Positions 6,007 to 13,792 are shown, numbered from the stretch's first letter. The stretch: 24,671 nucleotides of DNA from Acidothermaceae bacterium (GCA_025925185.1 JAICLV010000014.1:1-24671), one strand, 5' to 3'. The notes: generated by a model not told the origin, from the letters alone. Program-made: numbers and translations.

Positions 6007-7434
6007 ATGGCTGGATTCCTCACCGAGGTCACCAAGGGCTCGTCGAACCGGTTTCTCATTCGGCTCGCCACGATCGCGGCGCTGGGCGGATTTCTGTTCG
6101 GCTACGACACGGGCGTCATCGGTGGCGCGATGCTCTACATCAAGAAGGATTTCCACGCCAGCACCGTCGCCCAGTCGAGCATGGTGTCGGCGATCCTGAT
6201 CGGCGCAGCCATCGGGGCGCTGATCTCCGGCTGGGCTGCTGACGCGTTCAGCCGTCGGCGCACCAAGATTGTCTCGGGCGCGGTCTATGTGGTCGGAGCG
6301 CTGCTGTGCGCCTTCTCGCAGAACACCCTGCAGATGGTCGGTTCGCGATTCATTCTCGGCCTCGCCGTCGGCACCGCGAGCTTCGTCTCGCCGATGTATA
6401 TCTCCGAGAACGCCCCGCCTCGGATCCGCGGCGGTCTGACAACGTTCAACCAACTGATGGTCACGATCGGCATCGTGGTGGCCTACATCGTCGACTGGGG
6501 GTTGGCAGGCGCCTCAAACAACTGGCGATGGATGTTGGGCCTCGGCGTCATTCCGGGCGCCGCCCTCGCTATCGGCATGATGTTCCTCCCCTACAGCCCT
6601 CGCTGGTTGGTCGACAAAGGCAGAAGCGACGACGCGCACGCCGTTCTTGAGCGCACCCGTGCTGAAGAAGACGACATCGACAAAGAGATGGAGGACATCG
6701 AGAAGGCAGCGCGCCGCGAAGGTGGCGTGCGAGACCTGCTTTCGCGCTCGGTGAAGCCGATGCTCGTGATCGGCCTCGCGCTGGCGCTGTTCCAGCAGTT
6801 CGTGGGCATCAACACCGTGATTTACTACGGCCCGACCATCCTGAAAGCCACGGGTATCGGCGACGGTGGCGCGCTCCAGCAGAGCGTCTTCATCGGTGTC
6901 ACCAACGTCGTGTTCACGATCATCGCGGTGCTGTTGCTTGACAAGGTCGGGCGACGCGTTCTGCTGTTGACTGGAAACGTCGCGTTCTTCGTCGCGCTGG
7001 TCGTCCTCGGCATCTACTTTGCCGTGGGCAGCTTGCAACAGAACGCGCAATGGCTCGCACTCGCGGCGCTTACCTTGTATATCGCTGGCTTTGCGATCAG
7101 CCTTGGCCCAGTCTTCTGGCTGATGATCTCGGAGATTTTCCCACTCCATCTGCGGGCGCCTGCCATGGCCGTGTGCACGATTGGCAACTGGCTGGCCAAC
7201 TTCGTCGTCAGCGTGAGCTTCTTGAGCCTCACCAATGTCATCACCCGCCAGGGCACGTTCTGGCTGTACGCCGCCGTTTCGGTGGCCGCGTTCATCTTCT
7301 TCGCCGCCCGGGTGCCCGAGACGAAGGACAAGAGCCTCGAGGAGATCGAGGCGCAGATCGGTACCGACACGTCCGAGACGTCACAGGCATACCCGCGGGA
7401 AGGCGGGCGGTCGGCGCGCCAGGCTCCCGCGTGA
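6007..7434 (+). CDS. MFS sugar porter (SP family)
   Basis: A 475-residue, 12-helix proton-coupled sugar or polyol importer of the major facilitator superfamily. Visible signatures are GFLFGYDTGVIGGA in helix 1; the cytoplasmic RRRT loop after helix 2; PYSPRWLVDKGR after helix 6 (usual form PESPRWL); QQFVGINTVIYYGPTI in helix 7; DKVGRRVLLL between helices 8 and 9; and VPETKDKSLEEIE after helix 12. The QQ-G-N-YY motif is typical of inositol, xylose and galactose porters, but the substrate cannot be read from sequence. I chose the ATG at 6007 because the next residues (MAGFLTEVTKGSSNR) lead into helix 1; the frame is open from 5953. GGAG at 5991-5994 is a distant ribosome-binding site. It ends seven bases before the convergent hisN. 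Confidence 0.88.
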   Translation: MAGFLTEVTKGSSNRFLIRLATIAALGGFLFGYDTGVIGGAMLYIKKDFHASTVAQSSMVSAILIGAAIGALISGWAADAFSRRRTKIVSGAVYVVGALLCAFSQNTLQMVGSRFILGLAVGTASFVSPMYISENAPPRIRGGLTTFNQLMVTIGIVVAYIVDWGLAGASNNWRWMLGLGVIPGAALAIGMMFLPYSPRWLVDKGRSDDAHAVLERTRAEEDDIDKEMEDIEKAARREGGVRDLLSRSVKPMLVIGLALALFQQFVGINTVIYYGPTILKATGIGDGGALQQSVFIGVTNVVFTIIAVLLLDKVGRRVLLLTGNVAFFVALVVLGIYFAVGSLQQNAQWLALAALTLYIAGFAISLGPVFWLMISEIFPLHLRAPAMAVCTIGNWLANFVVSVSFLSLTNVITRQGTFWLYAAVSVAAFIFFAARVPETKDKSLEEIEAQIGTDTSETSQAYPREGGRSARQAPA

Positions 7435-7441
7435 CCAGCCG

Positions 7442-8236
7442 CTAGCGGGCGTCACCCAGCCGGCGCAACACCTCGTTGTGCAGCACGCCGTTGCTGCACA
7501 AGACGCTCGGCGCATTGGGGCTCTTGTCGCCGTCGATCCCCGTCACTGTCCCGCCGGCCTCCTCGACGATCGGCACGAGCGCCGCGACGTCCCACAGCGA
7601 AAGCTCCGGCTCGGCGGAGACGTCGACAGATCCTTGCGCCACGAGCACATGCGACCAGAAGTCGCCGTACGCGCGGGTTCGCCAGACCCCACTGAGTAGC
7701 GCCTCGAATTCCGCGCGGCGAGTCGTCCACTCCGTCAGGTCGGAATACGAGACCGAGGCGTCGGCGAGTCGGCTGACGGAAGACACCTGGTTGCGACGCG
7801 CGTCGGCACCGAATCGCGACGTCCAACTTCCGCAGCCCTTCGCGGCCCACCATCGGTGGCCTAACGCCGGTGCCGACACCACGCCAACCACGGAGTCGTC
7901 GCCGTCAAGCAACGCGATCAGCGTCGCCCAGACAGGGACGCCGCGGATGAAGTTTTTCGTCGCGTCGATCGGGTCGATCACCCAGCGCCGTCCGCCGTGA
8001 CCTGGGCCGGACGCCGCGGACTCCCCGTACTCCTCCCCGACGATCGCGTCGTCCGGTCGTTCGTCCCTAAGCAGCTCGCGTAACGCGATCTCTACCGCCC
8101 GGTCCGCGTCGCTCACCGGTGTGAGGTCGGGTTTCGTCTCCACGCGCAGGTCGAGTGCGCCGAAGCGGGAAAGGCTCGCTTGATCGGCGACGTCGGCCAG
8201 TTGCCGGGCGAGGGCGAGGTCGTCGACGTAAGGCAT
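7442..8236 (-). CDS. hisN: Histidinol-phosphatase, inositol monophosphatase-like (HisN)
   Basis: A 264-residue Mg-dependent phosphatase of the inositol monophosphatase fold. In actinobacteria this type catalyses the penultimate step of histidine synthesis, L-histidinol phosphate to L-histidinol. Metal ligands are visible: E68 in GEEYG, D88/D91 in WVIDPIDATKNF and D216 in LWDVAAL. The usual DPIDGTK is DPIDATK here. Long stretches (FIRGVPVWATLIALLDG, VVSAPALGHRWWAAKG, RAYGDFWSHVLVAQGSVD) are the form I recall for mycobacterial HisN rather than generic SuhB. The ATG at 8236 has no Shine-Dalgarno sequence but has a -10 box six bases upstream, so the message is probably leaderless. It is divergent from the Nudix gene. 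No other his genes are in the window. Confidence 0.85.
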   Translation of the reverse strand: MPYVDDLALARQLADVADQASLSRFGALDLRVETKPDLTPVSDADRAVEIALRELLRDERPDDAIVGEEYGESAASGPGHGGRRWVIDPIDATKNFIRGVPVWATLIALLDGDDSVVGVVSAPALGHRWWAAKGCGSWTSRFGADARRNQVSSVSRLADASVSYSDLTEWTTRRAEFEALLSGVWRTRAYGDFWSHVLVAQGSVDVSAEPELSLWDVAALVPIVEEAGGTVTGIDGDKSPNAPSVLCSNGVLHNEVLRRLGDAR

Positions 8237-8242
8237 GCGGTG

Positions 8243-8248
8243 ACGCTA
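8243..8248 (-). promoter_or_regulatory. -10 element of a leaderless hisN promoter
   Basis: On the minus strand TAGCGT ends exactly six bases before the hisN ATG. It shares a 28-bp divergent region with the Nudix -10 box; the two hexamers are four bases apart. No convincing -35 is present on either strand. Confidence 0.55.
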
Positions 8249-8252
8249 CCGC

Positions 8253-8258
8253 TAACGT
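8253..8258 (+). promoter_or_regulatory. -10 element of a leaderless Nudix promoter
   Basis: TAACGT ends exactly six bases before the ATG at 8265, so the transcript would start at or beside the A of the start codon. No ribosome-binding site is present. Confidence 0.55.
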
Positions 8259-8264
8259 CGAGCT

Positions 8265-8825
8265 ATGCAGTCGACCAGTGTGTGGACCGTGCACGGCGAG
8301 CGCACCCTCTACGACAGCCCGTGGGTGCGGCTCGCACTCGTCGATGTCGAGATTCCGGGCGTTCGCCGGTTCGAGCATCACGTCGTCCGCGTCCCACGGC
8401 CAGCCGCCGGCGTCGTCGTGCACGACCCCGATCGAGGGGTGTTACTGCTGTGGCGGCACCGGTTCATCACCGACTCGTGGGGCTACGAGATCCCAGCGGG
8501 TGGCGTCGACGAAGGCGAGACCCCGGAGCAGGCCGCCGCGCGCGAGGTGCTCGAGGAGACCGGGTGGCGACCCGGACCCTTGCGCGAGCTCGCGGTTTAC
8601 CACCCGAGCAACGGATTGAACGACCAGACGTTTCACCTCTTCGTCGCCGACGGCGCCACGCATGTCGGCGAGCCGACCGACACGTCGGAGTCGGAGCGTG
8701 TCGAGTGGATGCCGGTGGACGCTCTGGCCGCCATCGTCCGCCAGGGCGACGTGCGAGACGGGCTTAGTCTCACGGCGTTGTCGATGGCCTTGCTCTTCGA
8801 ATTGCCCGCGAATAAGCGGGTCTGA
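8265..8825 (+). CDS. Nudix hydrolase (ADP-ribose pyrophosphatase-like)
   Basis: A 186-residue pyrophosphohydrolase with a complete Nudix box G-x5-E-x7-REVLEETGW at residues 79-101 (metal ligands in REVLEE, E94/E97/E98). The surrounding layout (LLWRHRFITDSWGYEIPAGGVDEGE before the box, and a C-terminal ESERVEWMPVDAL segment) is that of the ADP-ribose pyrophosphatase/NudF group, so nucleoside diphosphate sugars such as ADP-ribose are likely substrates; the exact one is not determined. Transcription is probably leaderless. The stop overlaps the next gene as TGATG, implying coupled translation with the DUF2087 protein. Confidence 0.87.
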   Translation: MQSTSVWTVHGERTLYDSPWVRLALVDVEIPGVRRFEHHVVRVPRPAAGVVVHDPDRGVLLLWRHRFITDSWGYEIPAGGVDEGETPEQAAAREVLEETGWRPGPLRELAVYHPSNGLNDQTFHLFVADGATHVGEPTDTSESERVEWMPVDALAAIVRQGDVRDGLSLTALSMALLFELPANKRV

Positions 8826-9385
8826 TGACCGGGCAAACCGATCTGCCGGACCCAGCGAGCGTGCTCGCGCTGCTGGTGGCAGGGGATCGGCTGCCCGTCG
8901 TCGCCGCACTCGTGCTGGGCGCCAAGACCGTGCCGGAGGTGGCCCAGCGCGCGGCGGTGCCCGCCCGCGACGTGCTCAGGGTGCTCACCCGGCTGGAGTC
9001 GGCGGGACTGGCCTCCGTCGAAGGCGACGAGTGGGCGTTGCACGTCGACTTGCTGCGTGAGGTGGTGACGACGAACCGTTGGCCCGCGCGCGAGACGGCG
9101 GTCGTCGGTGACGCGCCTCCTGAGTCAGCGTCGGTCTTGCGGGCGTTTGTTCGCGGAAAGCGGCTGTTGCGCGTGCCCGCGCAGCGCAACAAACGCCTCG
9201 TGGTGCTCGACTTCGTGGCGCGTGACTTCGAGCCGGGCACCCGATACACGGAGAGCGAGGTCAACGCGAGGCTGTCGGCGCGTCACCCCGATTACGCTGC
9301 GCTGCGTCGCTACCTCGTAGATGAGGGATTCCTAGCGCGTGAGAGCGGAATGTACTGGCGGGCGGGTGGCACCGTCGAGGTGTGA
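8825..9385 (+). CDS. DUF2087-domain protein with an N-terminal winged helix
   Basis: A 186-residue protein. Residues 10-75 look like an ArsR/MarR-type winged helix (VPEVAQRAAVPARDVLRVLTRLESAGLASVEGDEWAL). Residues 105-180 are the DUF2087 domain, with the hallmark RLLRVPAQRNKRLVVLDFVARDF, YTESEVNARLSARHPDYAALRRYLVDEGFLAR and a final MYWRAGG. DUF2087 proteins are usually described as transcriptional regulators; targets are unknown. The ATG overlaps the Nudix stop (TGATG), so the two form an operon. It converges on rsgA with a five-base gap. Confidence 0.8.
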   Translation: MTGQTDLPDPASVLALLVAGDRLPVVAALVLGAKTVPEVAQRAAVPARDVLRVLTRLESAGLASVEGDEWALHVDLLREVVTTNRWPARETAVVGDAPPESASVLRAFVRGKRLLRVPAQRNKRLVVLDFVARDFEPGTRYTESEVNARLSARHPDYAALRRYLVDEGFLARESGMYWRAGGTVEV

Positions 9386-9390
9386 GCCAC

Positions 9391-10398
9391 TCAGTCGTCG
9401 GCCCGCTCGGTTGCCGACAGCAGTCGCCGCAACGACTCCAGCCGCGCAGCGTCGGCGTGCCCCTCGGCCACCCACGCGTCGAGGGCGCACTTCGCGATGT
9501 CGTCGTCGACGGACGGCGTCGGTTGATGGATGCAACCACGTGGGCACTCGGCGGTTCCCGGCTGCAGGTCGGGAAACGAGGCCACCACGCGCGCGACGTC
9601 GACATGGGCGAGGCCGAACGACCGGACGCCGGGAGTGTCGATCACCCGGCCGCCGCCGGGCAGATCGAACACGACGGTTGACGTCGAGACGTGGCGGCCG
9701 CGGCCGGTCACAGCGTTTACCGCGCCAGTGGCCCGAAAAGCACCTGGCACTAAGGCGTTGATGAGCGTCGACTTGCCAACGCCCGAACTCCCGGCGAGCA
9801 CGGTGGTGCGGTCTCGCAACAAGGTGCGCAATTCGTCGCGAGGTTCGCGATGCGCGGTGACCACGAGGCGCAACTCGAGGCCGCCGTAGGCGTCGAGCAG
9901 GGGTGCGGGATCCGCGAGGTCGGCTTTTGTCAGTATCAGCAGGGGTTCTAGGCCGCCGTCGTAAGCCGCGACGAGATAGCGGTCGATCAATCGGGTGCGT
10001 GGCTCGGGATTGGCCAATGCGACCACGATGCCGAGCTGGTCGGCGTTCGCGACGATCGCGCGTTCGACCGGGTCGTTGTCGTCGGCGCTTCGTCGCAACA
10101 GCGAAAACCGGGGCTCCACGCGCACCAGCCTGGCCAACGAGTCTGCGCCGCCGCTGACGTCGCCGACCAGCGCGACGCGGTCACCGACGAGAACCGACTT
10201 GCGGCCAAGCTCGCGCGCCCGCACGGCGACGACGATGCGATCGGCCACCTCGCAGGTGAACCGGCCGCGGTCGACGGCGACGACGAAACCCTCGACGGCC
10301 TGCGCGTGCGCCGGCCGCAACCGGCTGCGCGGCCGAGTGCCACGACTCGGCCGGATGCGGACGTCGTCCTCGTCGAGGTGGCGCGGCTGCCGGCTCAC
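9391..10398 (-). CDS. rsgA: Ribosome small-subunit-dependent GTPase A
   Basis: A 335-residue circularly permuted GTPase that helps late 30S ribosome maturation. The N-terminal OB-fold (about 35-95) is followed by the permuted G motifs: G4 LTKAD (156-160), G1 GSSGVGKST (203-211), G2 region TGRGRHVST (231-239) and G3 DTPG (254-257). The C-terminal zinc site is C285, C289, H291 and C304; the H-to-C spacing (12 residues) is longer than the roughly five I recall for E. coli. G4 has T instead of N in NKxD, a common variant in this family. The GTG start (10398-10396) overlaps the aroA stop as GTGA, so rsgA is translationally coupled to aroA, an order also found in mycobacteria. A start 18 bases upstream is possible but would lie within aroA. 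Confidence 0.92.
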   Translation of the reverse strand: MSRQPRHLDEDDVRIRPSRGTRPRSRLRPAHAQAVEGFVVAVDRGRFTCEVADRIVVAVRARELGRKSVLVGDRVALVGDVSGGADSLARLVRVEPRFSLLRRSADDNDPVERAIVANADQLGIVVALANPEPRTRLIDRYLVAAYDGGLEPLLILTKADLADPAPLLDAYGGLELRLVVTAHREPRDELRTLLRDRTTVLAGSSGVGKSTLINALVPGAFRATGAVNAVTGRGRHVSTSTVVFDLPGGGRVIDTPGVRSFGLAHVDVARVVASFPDLQPGTAECPRGCIHQPTPSVDDDIAKCALDAWVAEGHADAARLESLRRLLSATERADD

Positions 10399-11675
10399 CG
10401 AAGCAGCGCGCTCCATAAGTCGATGAAGCCGGGCATCGTCTTCGCCGTCGTCGCGACGTTCTCAACCTCGACACCGGCGACGGCGAGCCCCAGTACAGCG
10501 CCGGACGTCGCCATCCGATGATCGGCGTAGGTGTGAAAAGGCCCGCCGTGCAAGGGCTTTGGCCGGATCGTCAAGGAGTCGGGGCGCTCCGTGACGTCGC
10601 CGCCGAGCGCGTTCAACTCGCGGGCTACGGCGGCGAGCCGGTCGGTTTCGTGACCGCGCATGTGTCCGATGCCACGCAGCGCCGACGGCGAGTCGGCGAG
10701 CGCGGCTAGCACGGCGAGTGTCGGCATCAGCTCGCTGGTGTCGCGCAGGTCGACGTCGACACCGTGGATCGCAGCGCCGCCACGCACGACCAACCCGGCG
10801 TCGTCGAACTGGCAATCGGCGCCCATCGCGGTGAGCAAGTCGGGCAACGCGGCCCCGGGCTGGGTCGTGCGCCGAGGCCAGCGTGGGATTCGCACGGTGC
10901 CGCCGGTGACCAGCGCGGCCGCCGCGAACGGCGCGGCGTTCGATAGGTCGGGCTCGATGTCGATGACTCCGCCGCTGACCGCGGAAGGAGCGACCCGCCA
11001 CAGTCCGGGCGCGGAGTCGTCGACGGTCACACCGCGTTCGCGAAGCATGGCGACTGTCATCTCGATGTGTGGCAGCGACGGCAAGGTCGCGCCGACGTGC
11101 TCGATGACGACCTCGGCGTCGGCGCGCGCCGACGCGAGCAGCAGGGCAGACAAGAATTGGCTGGACGACGAGGAATCCACCTGGCATTTGCCGCCCGCGA
11201 GGTGACCGTTGCCGAAGACCGTGACCGGCAGCCGTCCCCGGTTGTGGCCGGTGTCTTCGACCCGCACACCCAGCTGGCGCAACGACTCGAGCAACGGTCG
11301 CAACGGACGGCTTCGTGCGTGCGGGTCGCCGTCGAAGCGCACCGGGCCGGCGGCCAACGAAGAGATCGCGAGCAGGAATCGCATGACGGTGCCGGCGAGC
11401 CCGCAGTCGATGTCGGCCGGGCCGCGCAACGGCGCCGGCGTGATGGCCCAGTCGACGCCGGTGTCGTCGACGCCGACGCCAAGGGCCCGTATGCCAGCGA
11501 CCATCAGATCGGTGTCGCGAGAGCGCAATGCGCCGTGGATCACCGTCTTGTGCGTGGCGATCGCGGCCAACGGCAACGCGCGGTTAGTGATGGATTTTGA
11601 CCCCGGCACATCGACGATCGCGTCGACGGGAGCGGACGCCGTCGGCGCCAGCCACATTTCGCCTGAGTCCCTCAC
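10395..11675 (-). CDS. aroA: 3-phosphoshikimate 1-carboxyvinyltransferase (EPSP synthase)
   Basis: A 426-residue enzyme that joins phosphoenolpyruvate to shikimate 3-phosphate, the sixth step of the shikimate pathway. Motifs seen are PGSKSITNRA (K27 region, binds both substrates), LAGTVMRFL (usual GNAGT is GLAGT here), DSSSSSQFLSALLLA (shikimate phosphate site), EPDLSNAAPF, SELMPTLAVLAAL with the catalytic Asp just before it, GHETDRL and TYADHRMA. The start is either GTG 11675, which has a -10 box at leaderless distance, or the ATG at 11657, six codons in, which has AGGCGA just upstream and gives the usual actinobacterial N-terminus (MWLAPTASAPVDA). It is followed by rsgA with a four-base overlap and is divergent from the SRAP gene over 23 bases. 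Confidence 0.92.
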   Translation of the reverse strand: MRDSGEMWLAPTASAPVDAIVDVPGSKSITNRALPLAAIATHKTVIHGALRSRDTDLMVAGIRALGVGVDDTGVDWAITPAPLRGPADIDCGLAGTVMRFLLAISSLAAGPVRFDGDPHARSRPLRPLLESLRQLGVRVEDTGHNRGRLPVTVFGNGHLAGGKCQVDSSSSSQFLSALLLASARADAEVVIEHVGATLPSLPHIEMTVAMLRERGVTVDDSAPGLWRVAPSAVSGGVIDIEPDLSNAAPFAAAALVTGGTVRIPRWPRRTTQPGAALPDLLTAMGADCQFDDAGLVVRGGAAIHGVDVDLRDTSELMPTLAVLAALADSPSALRGIGHMRGHETDRLAAVARELNALGGDVTERPDSLTIRPKPLHGGPFHTYADHRMATSGAVLGLAVAGVEVENVATTAKTMPGFIDLWSALLR

Positions 11676-11682
11676 ACCGATG

Positions 11683-11688
11683 AACTTA
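11683..11688 (-). promoter_or_regulatory. -10 candidate for aroA
   Basis: TAAGTT on the minus strand ends seven bases before the GTG at 11675. It overlaps the SRAP -10 hexamer on the other strand by two bases (11687-11688), so polymerase should not be able to occupy both at once. Confidence 0.45.
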
Positions 11689-11692
11689 TCCT
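11687..11692 (+). promoter_or_regulatory. -10 element of a leaderless SRAP promoter
   Basis: TATCCT ends exactly six bases before the ATG at 11699. No Shine-Dalgarno sequence lies between. Any -35 contact would fall inside the aroA coding region. Confidence 0.5.
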
Positions 11693-11698
11693 GACGCT

Positions 11699-12490
11699 AT
11701 GTGTGGGCGTTACGCGACAGCGAGAGATCCGGTCGACCTCATCGAGGAATTCGACGTCGAGCGGGCGGCGGTCGAGGAGGCGTTGACCCACAACTACAAC
11801 GTCGCCCCGACCGACCCCGTCTACGCCGTCGTGGAGCGGCTCGACAAGGAAAACCTCAGCGCGCCGCCGCAGCGCCAGCTGCGCGTCGTCCGATGGGGTT
11901 TGGTTCCGTCGTGGGCGAAGGACCCGAAGATCGGCAGCCGGCTGATCAACGCCCGCGCCGAGACATTGGCGGAGAAACCCGCGTTCCGCAAGGCGTTCGC
12001 CGCGCGTCGATGTCTTTTGCCTGCCGACGGTTACTACGAGTGGTACTCCGACGACGGCGCGAGCGACGCGCCCGACAAGTTGAGCTCGTCGGCCAAGAAG
12101 GCAACCAAGCAGCCGTATTTCATCCACAGCCGCGGCGGCGGCATCTTGCCGATGGCCGGGCTGTACGAGTTCTGGCGCGACCCGAACGCGGCCGAGGGGT
12201 CCGACCCCTGGCTGTGGTCGTGCACGGTGATCACGACGGCCGCGGCCGACGACCTCGGTCGCATTCACGACCGGATGCCGATGCTTGTCGAGTCGGACAA
12301 CTGGGACCGCTGGCTCGACCCTCGCCTCGACGACCCGAAACAACTGAGCCCGCTGCTGGTGCCCGCCGCGCCCGGCCGGCTCGGGGCATATCCGGTCTCG
12401 CCACAGGTCAACGACGTGCGCAACAACGGGCCGCAGCTCATCGCTCCTGTCGAGGATCCCGGCGCTGAAAAGCTGGGTAACGAGGGGTAG
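11699..12490 (+). CDS. SRAP/HMCES-type abasic-site DNA-protein crosslinking protein (YedK family)
   Basis: A 263-residue protein of the SOS-response-associated peptidase family, which forms a thiazolidine crosslink with abasic sites in single-stranded DNA and shields them. All active-site residues are present: Cys2 (exposed after Met1 removal), N84 in LINARAET, E114 in ADGYYEW and H190 in IHDRMP; YNVAPT (33-38) and VRWGLVPSWAKD are also typical. A 20-residue Ser/Ala/Lys-rich insert sits between YEW and the next strand (SDDGASDAPDKLSSSAKKATKQ). The start is certain because Cys2 must follow the initiator. It is divergent from aroA; the same neighbour pair occurs in mycobacteria. No LexA-type box is visible in the 23-bp gap. 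Confidence 0.92.
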   Translation: MCGRYATARDPVDLIEEFDVERAAVEEALTHNYNVAPTDPVYAVVERLDKENLSAPPQRQLRVVRWGLVPSWAKDPKIGSRLINARAETLAEKPAFRKAFAARRCLLPADGYYEWYSDDGASDAPDKLSSSAKKATKQPYFIHSRGGGILPMAGLYEFWRDPNAAEGSDPWLWSCTVITTAAADDLGRIHDRMPMLVESDNWDRWLDPRLDDPKQLSPLLVPAAPGRLGAYPVSPQVNDVRNNGPQLIAPVEDPGAEKLGNEG

Positions 12491-12573
12491 ACGCGTCGAG
12501 TCTGCAAGCAATACACCTGCAGGATGCACAACACTCGACCAGCGGCACTCGGCCAAGAGATGGGGCGGATCCG

Positions 12574-12921
12574 GTGCGAACCGTGGACACGCAGGAAGCT
12601 CGAGAGCGCCTTGAGGCGAGTCTCGCCGACCTTGACCGGTCGATCGCCACGCTGACCCCGCGGGTGGGCGAGTCCGAGCATCACGGCACGCCGGGTGACG
12701 CGGACGCCGGACTGGATCTTGCTGACAACGCGCGGGCGGCCGCGCTGCTCGAGGTCGCGACCGAGCAACGACGACACGTTGTTGAGGCATTGCGCCGGAT
12801 CGAGGACGGAACCTACGGGCTGTGCGTCACCTGCGGGGAGCCGCTGCCCGAGGGTCGGCTGGAGGCGCGGCCGGAGGCGGCGCGCTGTATGGCCTGCCAG
12901 GCGAAAGTCGAGTCGCACTGA
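12574..12921 (+). CDS. DksA/TraR-family zinc-finger protein
   Basis: A 115-residue protein. The N-terminal half is a helical hairpin (RERLEASLADLDRSIATL ... ALLEVATEQRRHVVEALRRIEDGTYG), and the C-terminal half is a four-cysteine zinc finger, C84-x2-C87 (CVTC) and C105-x2-C108 (CMAC), with the G-x-C-x2-CGEPLPEGRLEARPEA core of TraR/DksA proteins. DksA acts in the RNA polymerase secondary channel. Small actinobacterial members such as this are less well understood, and the acidic tip residues of E. coli DksA are not obvious here. The GTG at 12574 follows GGGGCGGA (12562-12569). The adjacent hydrolase begins at or within the end of this gene. Confidence 0.85.
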   Translation: MRTVDTQEARERLEASLADLDRSIATLTPRVGESEHHGTPGDADAGLDLADNARAAALLEVATEQRRHVVEALRRIEDGTYGLCVTCGEPLPEGRLEARPEAARCMACQAKVESH

Positions 12922-13559
12922 ATCTGATCTCCGTCGACACCCCGGCGGGTGTCGCGCAAGTCATCGTCGAGCCGCCGCGTGGAGCCGCAAACGCGGTGCT
13001 CGTGCTCGGGCACGGTGCAGGCGGCGACGTCGAGGCGCCCGACCTGGTCGCATTTTCGGCCGCCGCGGTCGCGGCCGGCATCGTGGTGGCCCGGGTACGC
13101 CAGCCTTACCGGGTGGCCGGGCGCCGCGCGCCCGCGCCGGCCCGTCAGCTCGACGCCGCCTGGATCGAAGTGGTCTCCACCCTGGCCGCCGGGCGCGGCC
13201 CGTTCCAGCCACTCGCCCGCAAGCTGCGCGCCCGTCCGATCGTCGTGTCGGGCCGCAGCAGCGGGGCCCGGGTGGCCTGCCGCACGGCCGCGTCCTGCGG
13301 GGCGGTGGGCGTCGTGGCGCTCGCCTTCCCATTGCATCCACCCGGCAAGCCCGAGAAGAGTCGCGCGGACGAGCTGCGGGTGGCCGTGCCGCTTCTCGTC
13401 GTCCAAGGTGAGCGTGACGCTTTTGGTCGGCCCGGGGAGTTCCCAAAGAAGGTCACATTGATCGAGGTGGCGGGCGCCGATCACGGCCTGAAAACGCCGT
13501 CGTTCGAGGCGGCGGCCGCCAGGGGCACCGTGTGGATCAACTCGCTCGTCGGCGGCTGA
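12918..13559 (+). CDS. Alpha/beta hydrolase (KANL3/TEX30-like, dienelactone hydrolase fold)
   Basis: A small serine hydrolase of about 213 residues, cytoplasmic; substrate unknown. The LVLGHGAGGD oxyanion strand (28-37), nucleophile S114 in SGRSSGARVA (GxSxG), acid D167 in QGERDAFG and H189 in ADHGLK form a full triad, as in KANL3/TEX30-type hydrolases. The start is a problem. The only ATG/GTG/TTG in frame before the conserved region is a GTG at 12822, deep inside the dksA-like gene (100-base overlap), and the extra residues (MRHLRGAAARGSAGGAAGGG) look like a frame-shifted shadow. A CTG at 12918 overlaps the upstream TGA as CTGA, exactly where an ATGA coupling would be expected, so I give that start. 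The fold and triad are certain; the start is not. Confidence 0.75.
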   Translation: MNLISVDTPAGVAQVIVEPPRGAANAVLVLGHGAGGDVEAPDLVAFSAAAVAAGIVVARVRQPYRVAGRRAPAPARQLDAAWIEVVSTLAAGRGPFQPLARKLRARPIVVSGRSSGARVACRTAASCGAVGVVALAFPLHPPGKPEKSRADELRVAVPLLVVQGERDAFGRPGEFPKKVTLIEVAGADHGLKTPSFEAAAARGTVWINSLVGG

Positions 13560-13560
13560 G

Positions 13561-13587
13561 GGGAATCCGTCGGCGTGGATGACTGTT
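13561..13587 (+). promoter_or_regulatory. SigR-type (SigR/SigH) autoregulatory promoter upstream of sigR
   Basis: GGGAAT (13561-13566), exactly 18 bases and GTT (13585-13587) match the known SigR/SigH consensus GGAAT-N18/19-GTT. It begins two bases after the stop of the hydrolase gene and 206 bases upstream of the GAAT-to-GTG start at 13793, mirroring the autoregulated sigRp2 of Streptomyces. Transcription would begin near 13593-13597. Confidence 0.75.
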
Positions 13588-13634
13588 GATGTCTTGCGAA
13601 ACCGCCGGAAAACGCCGGCGGCGCGTCCCCTTTC

Positions 13635-13648
13635 GAGGTGGTCTCTTG
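13635..13648 (+). promoter_or_regulatory. Possible ribosome-binding site and TTG start for a longer SigR' isoform
   Basis: GAGGTGG (13635-13641) lies four bases before TTG (13646-13648), which is in frame with sigR and has no stop in between. Translation from here adds 49 residues to SigR. In Streptomyces a SigR-dependent transcript yields an unstable SigR' with about 55 extra residues. The ATG at 13589 lies before the predicted transcription start and is unlikely to be used from this promoter. Confidence 0.4.
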
Positions 13649-13792
13649 CTTCAGCTCCGTCCCGCCAGTTCGCCGCTCGAGTGGCCGGAGTGGAGCCCGT
13701 CGGCGCGCTCCGCCGTCGCCCCGCGCCGGACCGGCGGCGCGACCCGCCCGATAGTCTCCGCACGAGAAGAGCGAACGGGAGAGGCTGGGTCG

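Noticed and set aside
11672..12790. 372-codon open frame on the minus strand
   Set aside because: It is antisense to the SRAP and dksA-like genes, whose motifs are unmistakable; long antisense frames are normal at this GC content.
12813..13763. 316-codon open frame on the minus strand
   Set aside because: It is antisense to the alpha/beta hydrolase with a full catalytic triad and to the sigR promoter region; arginine-rich, no domain.
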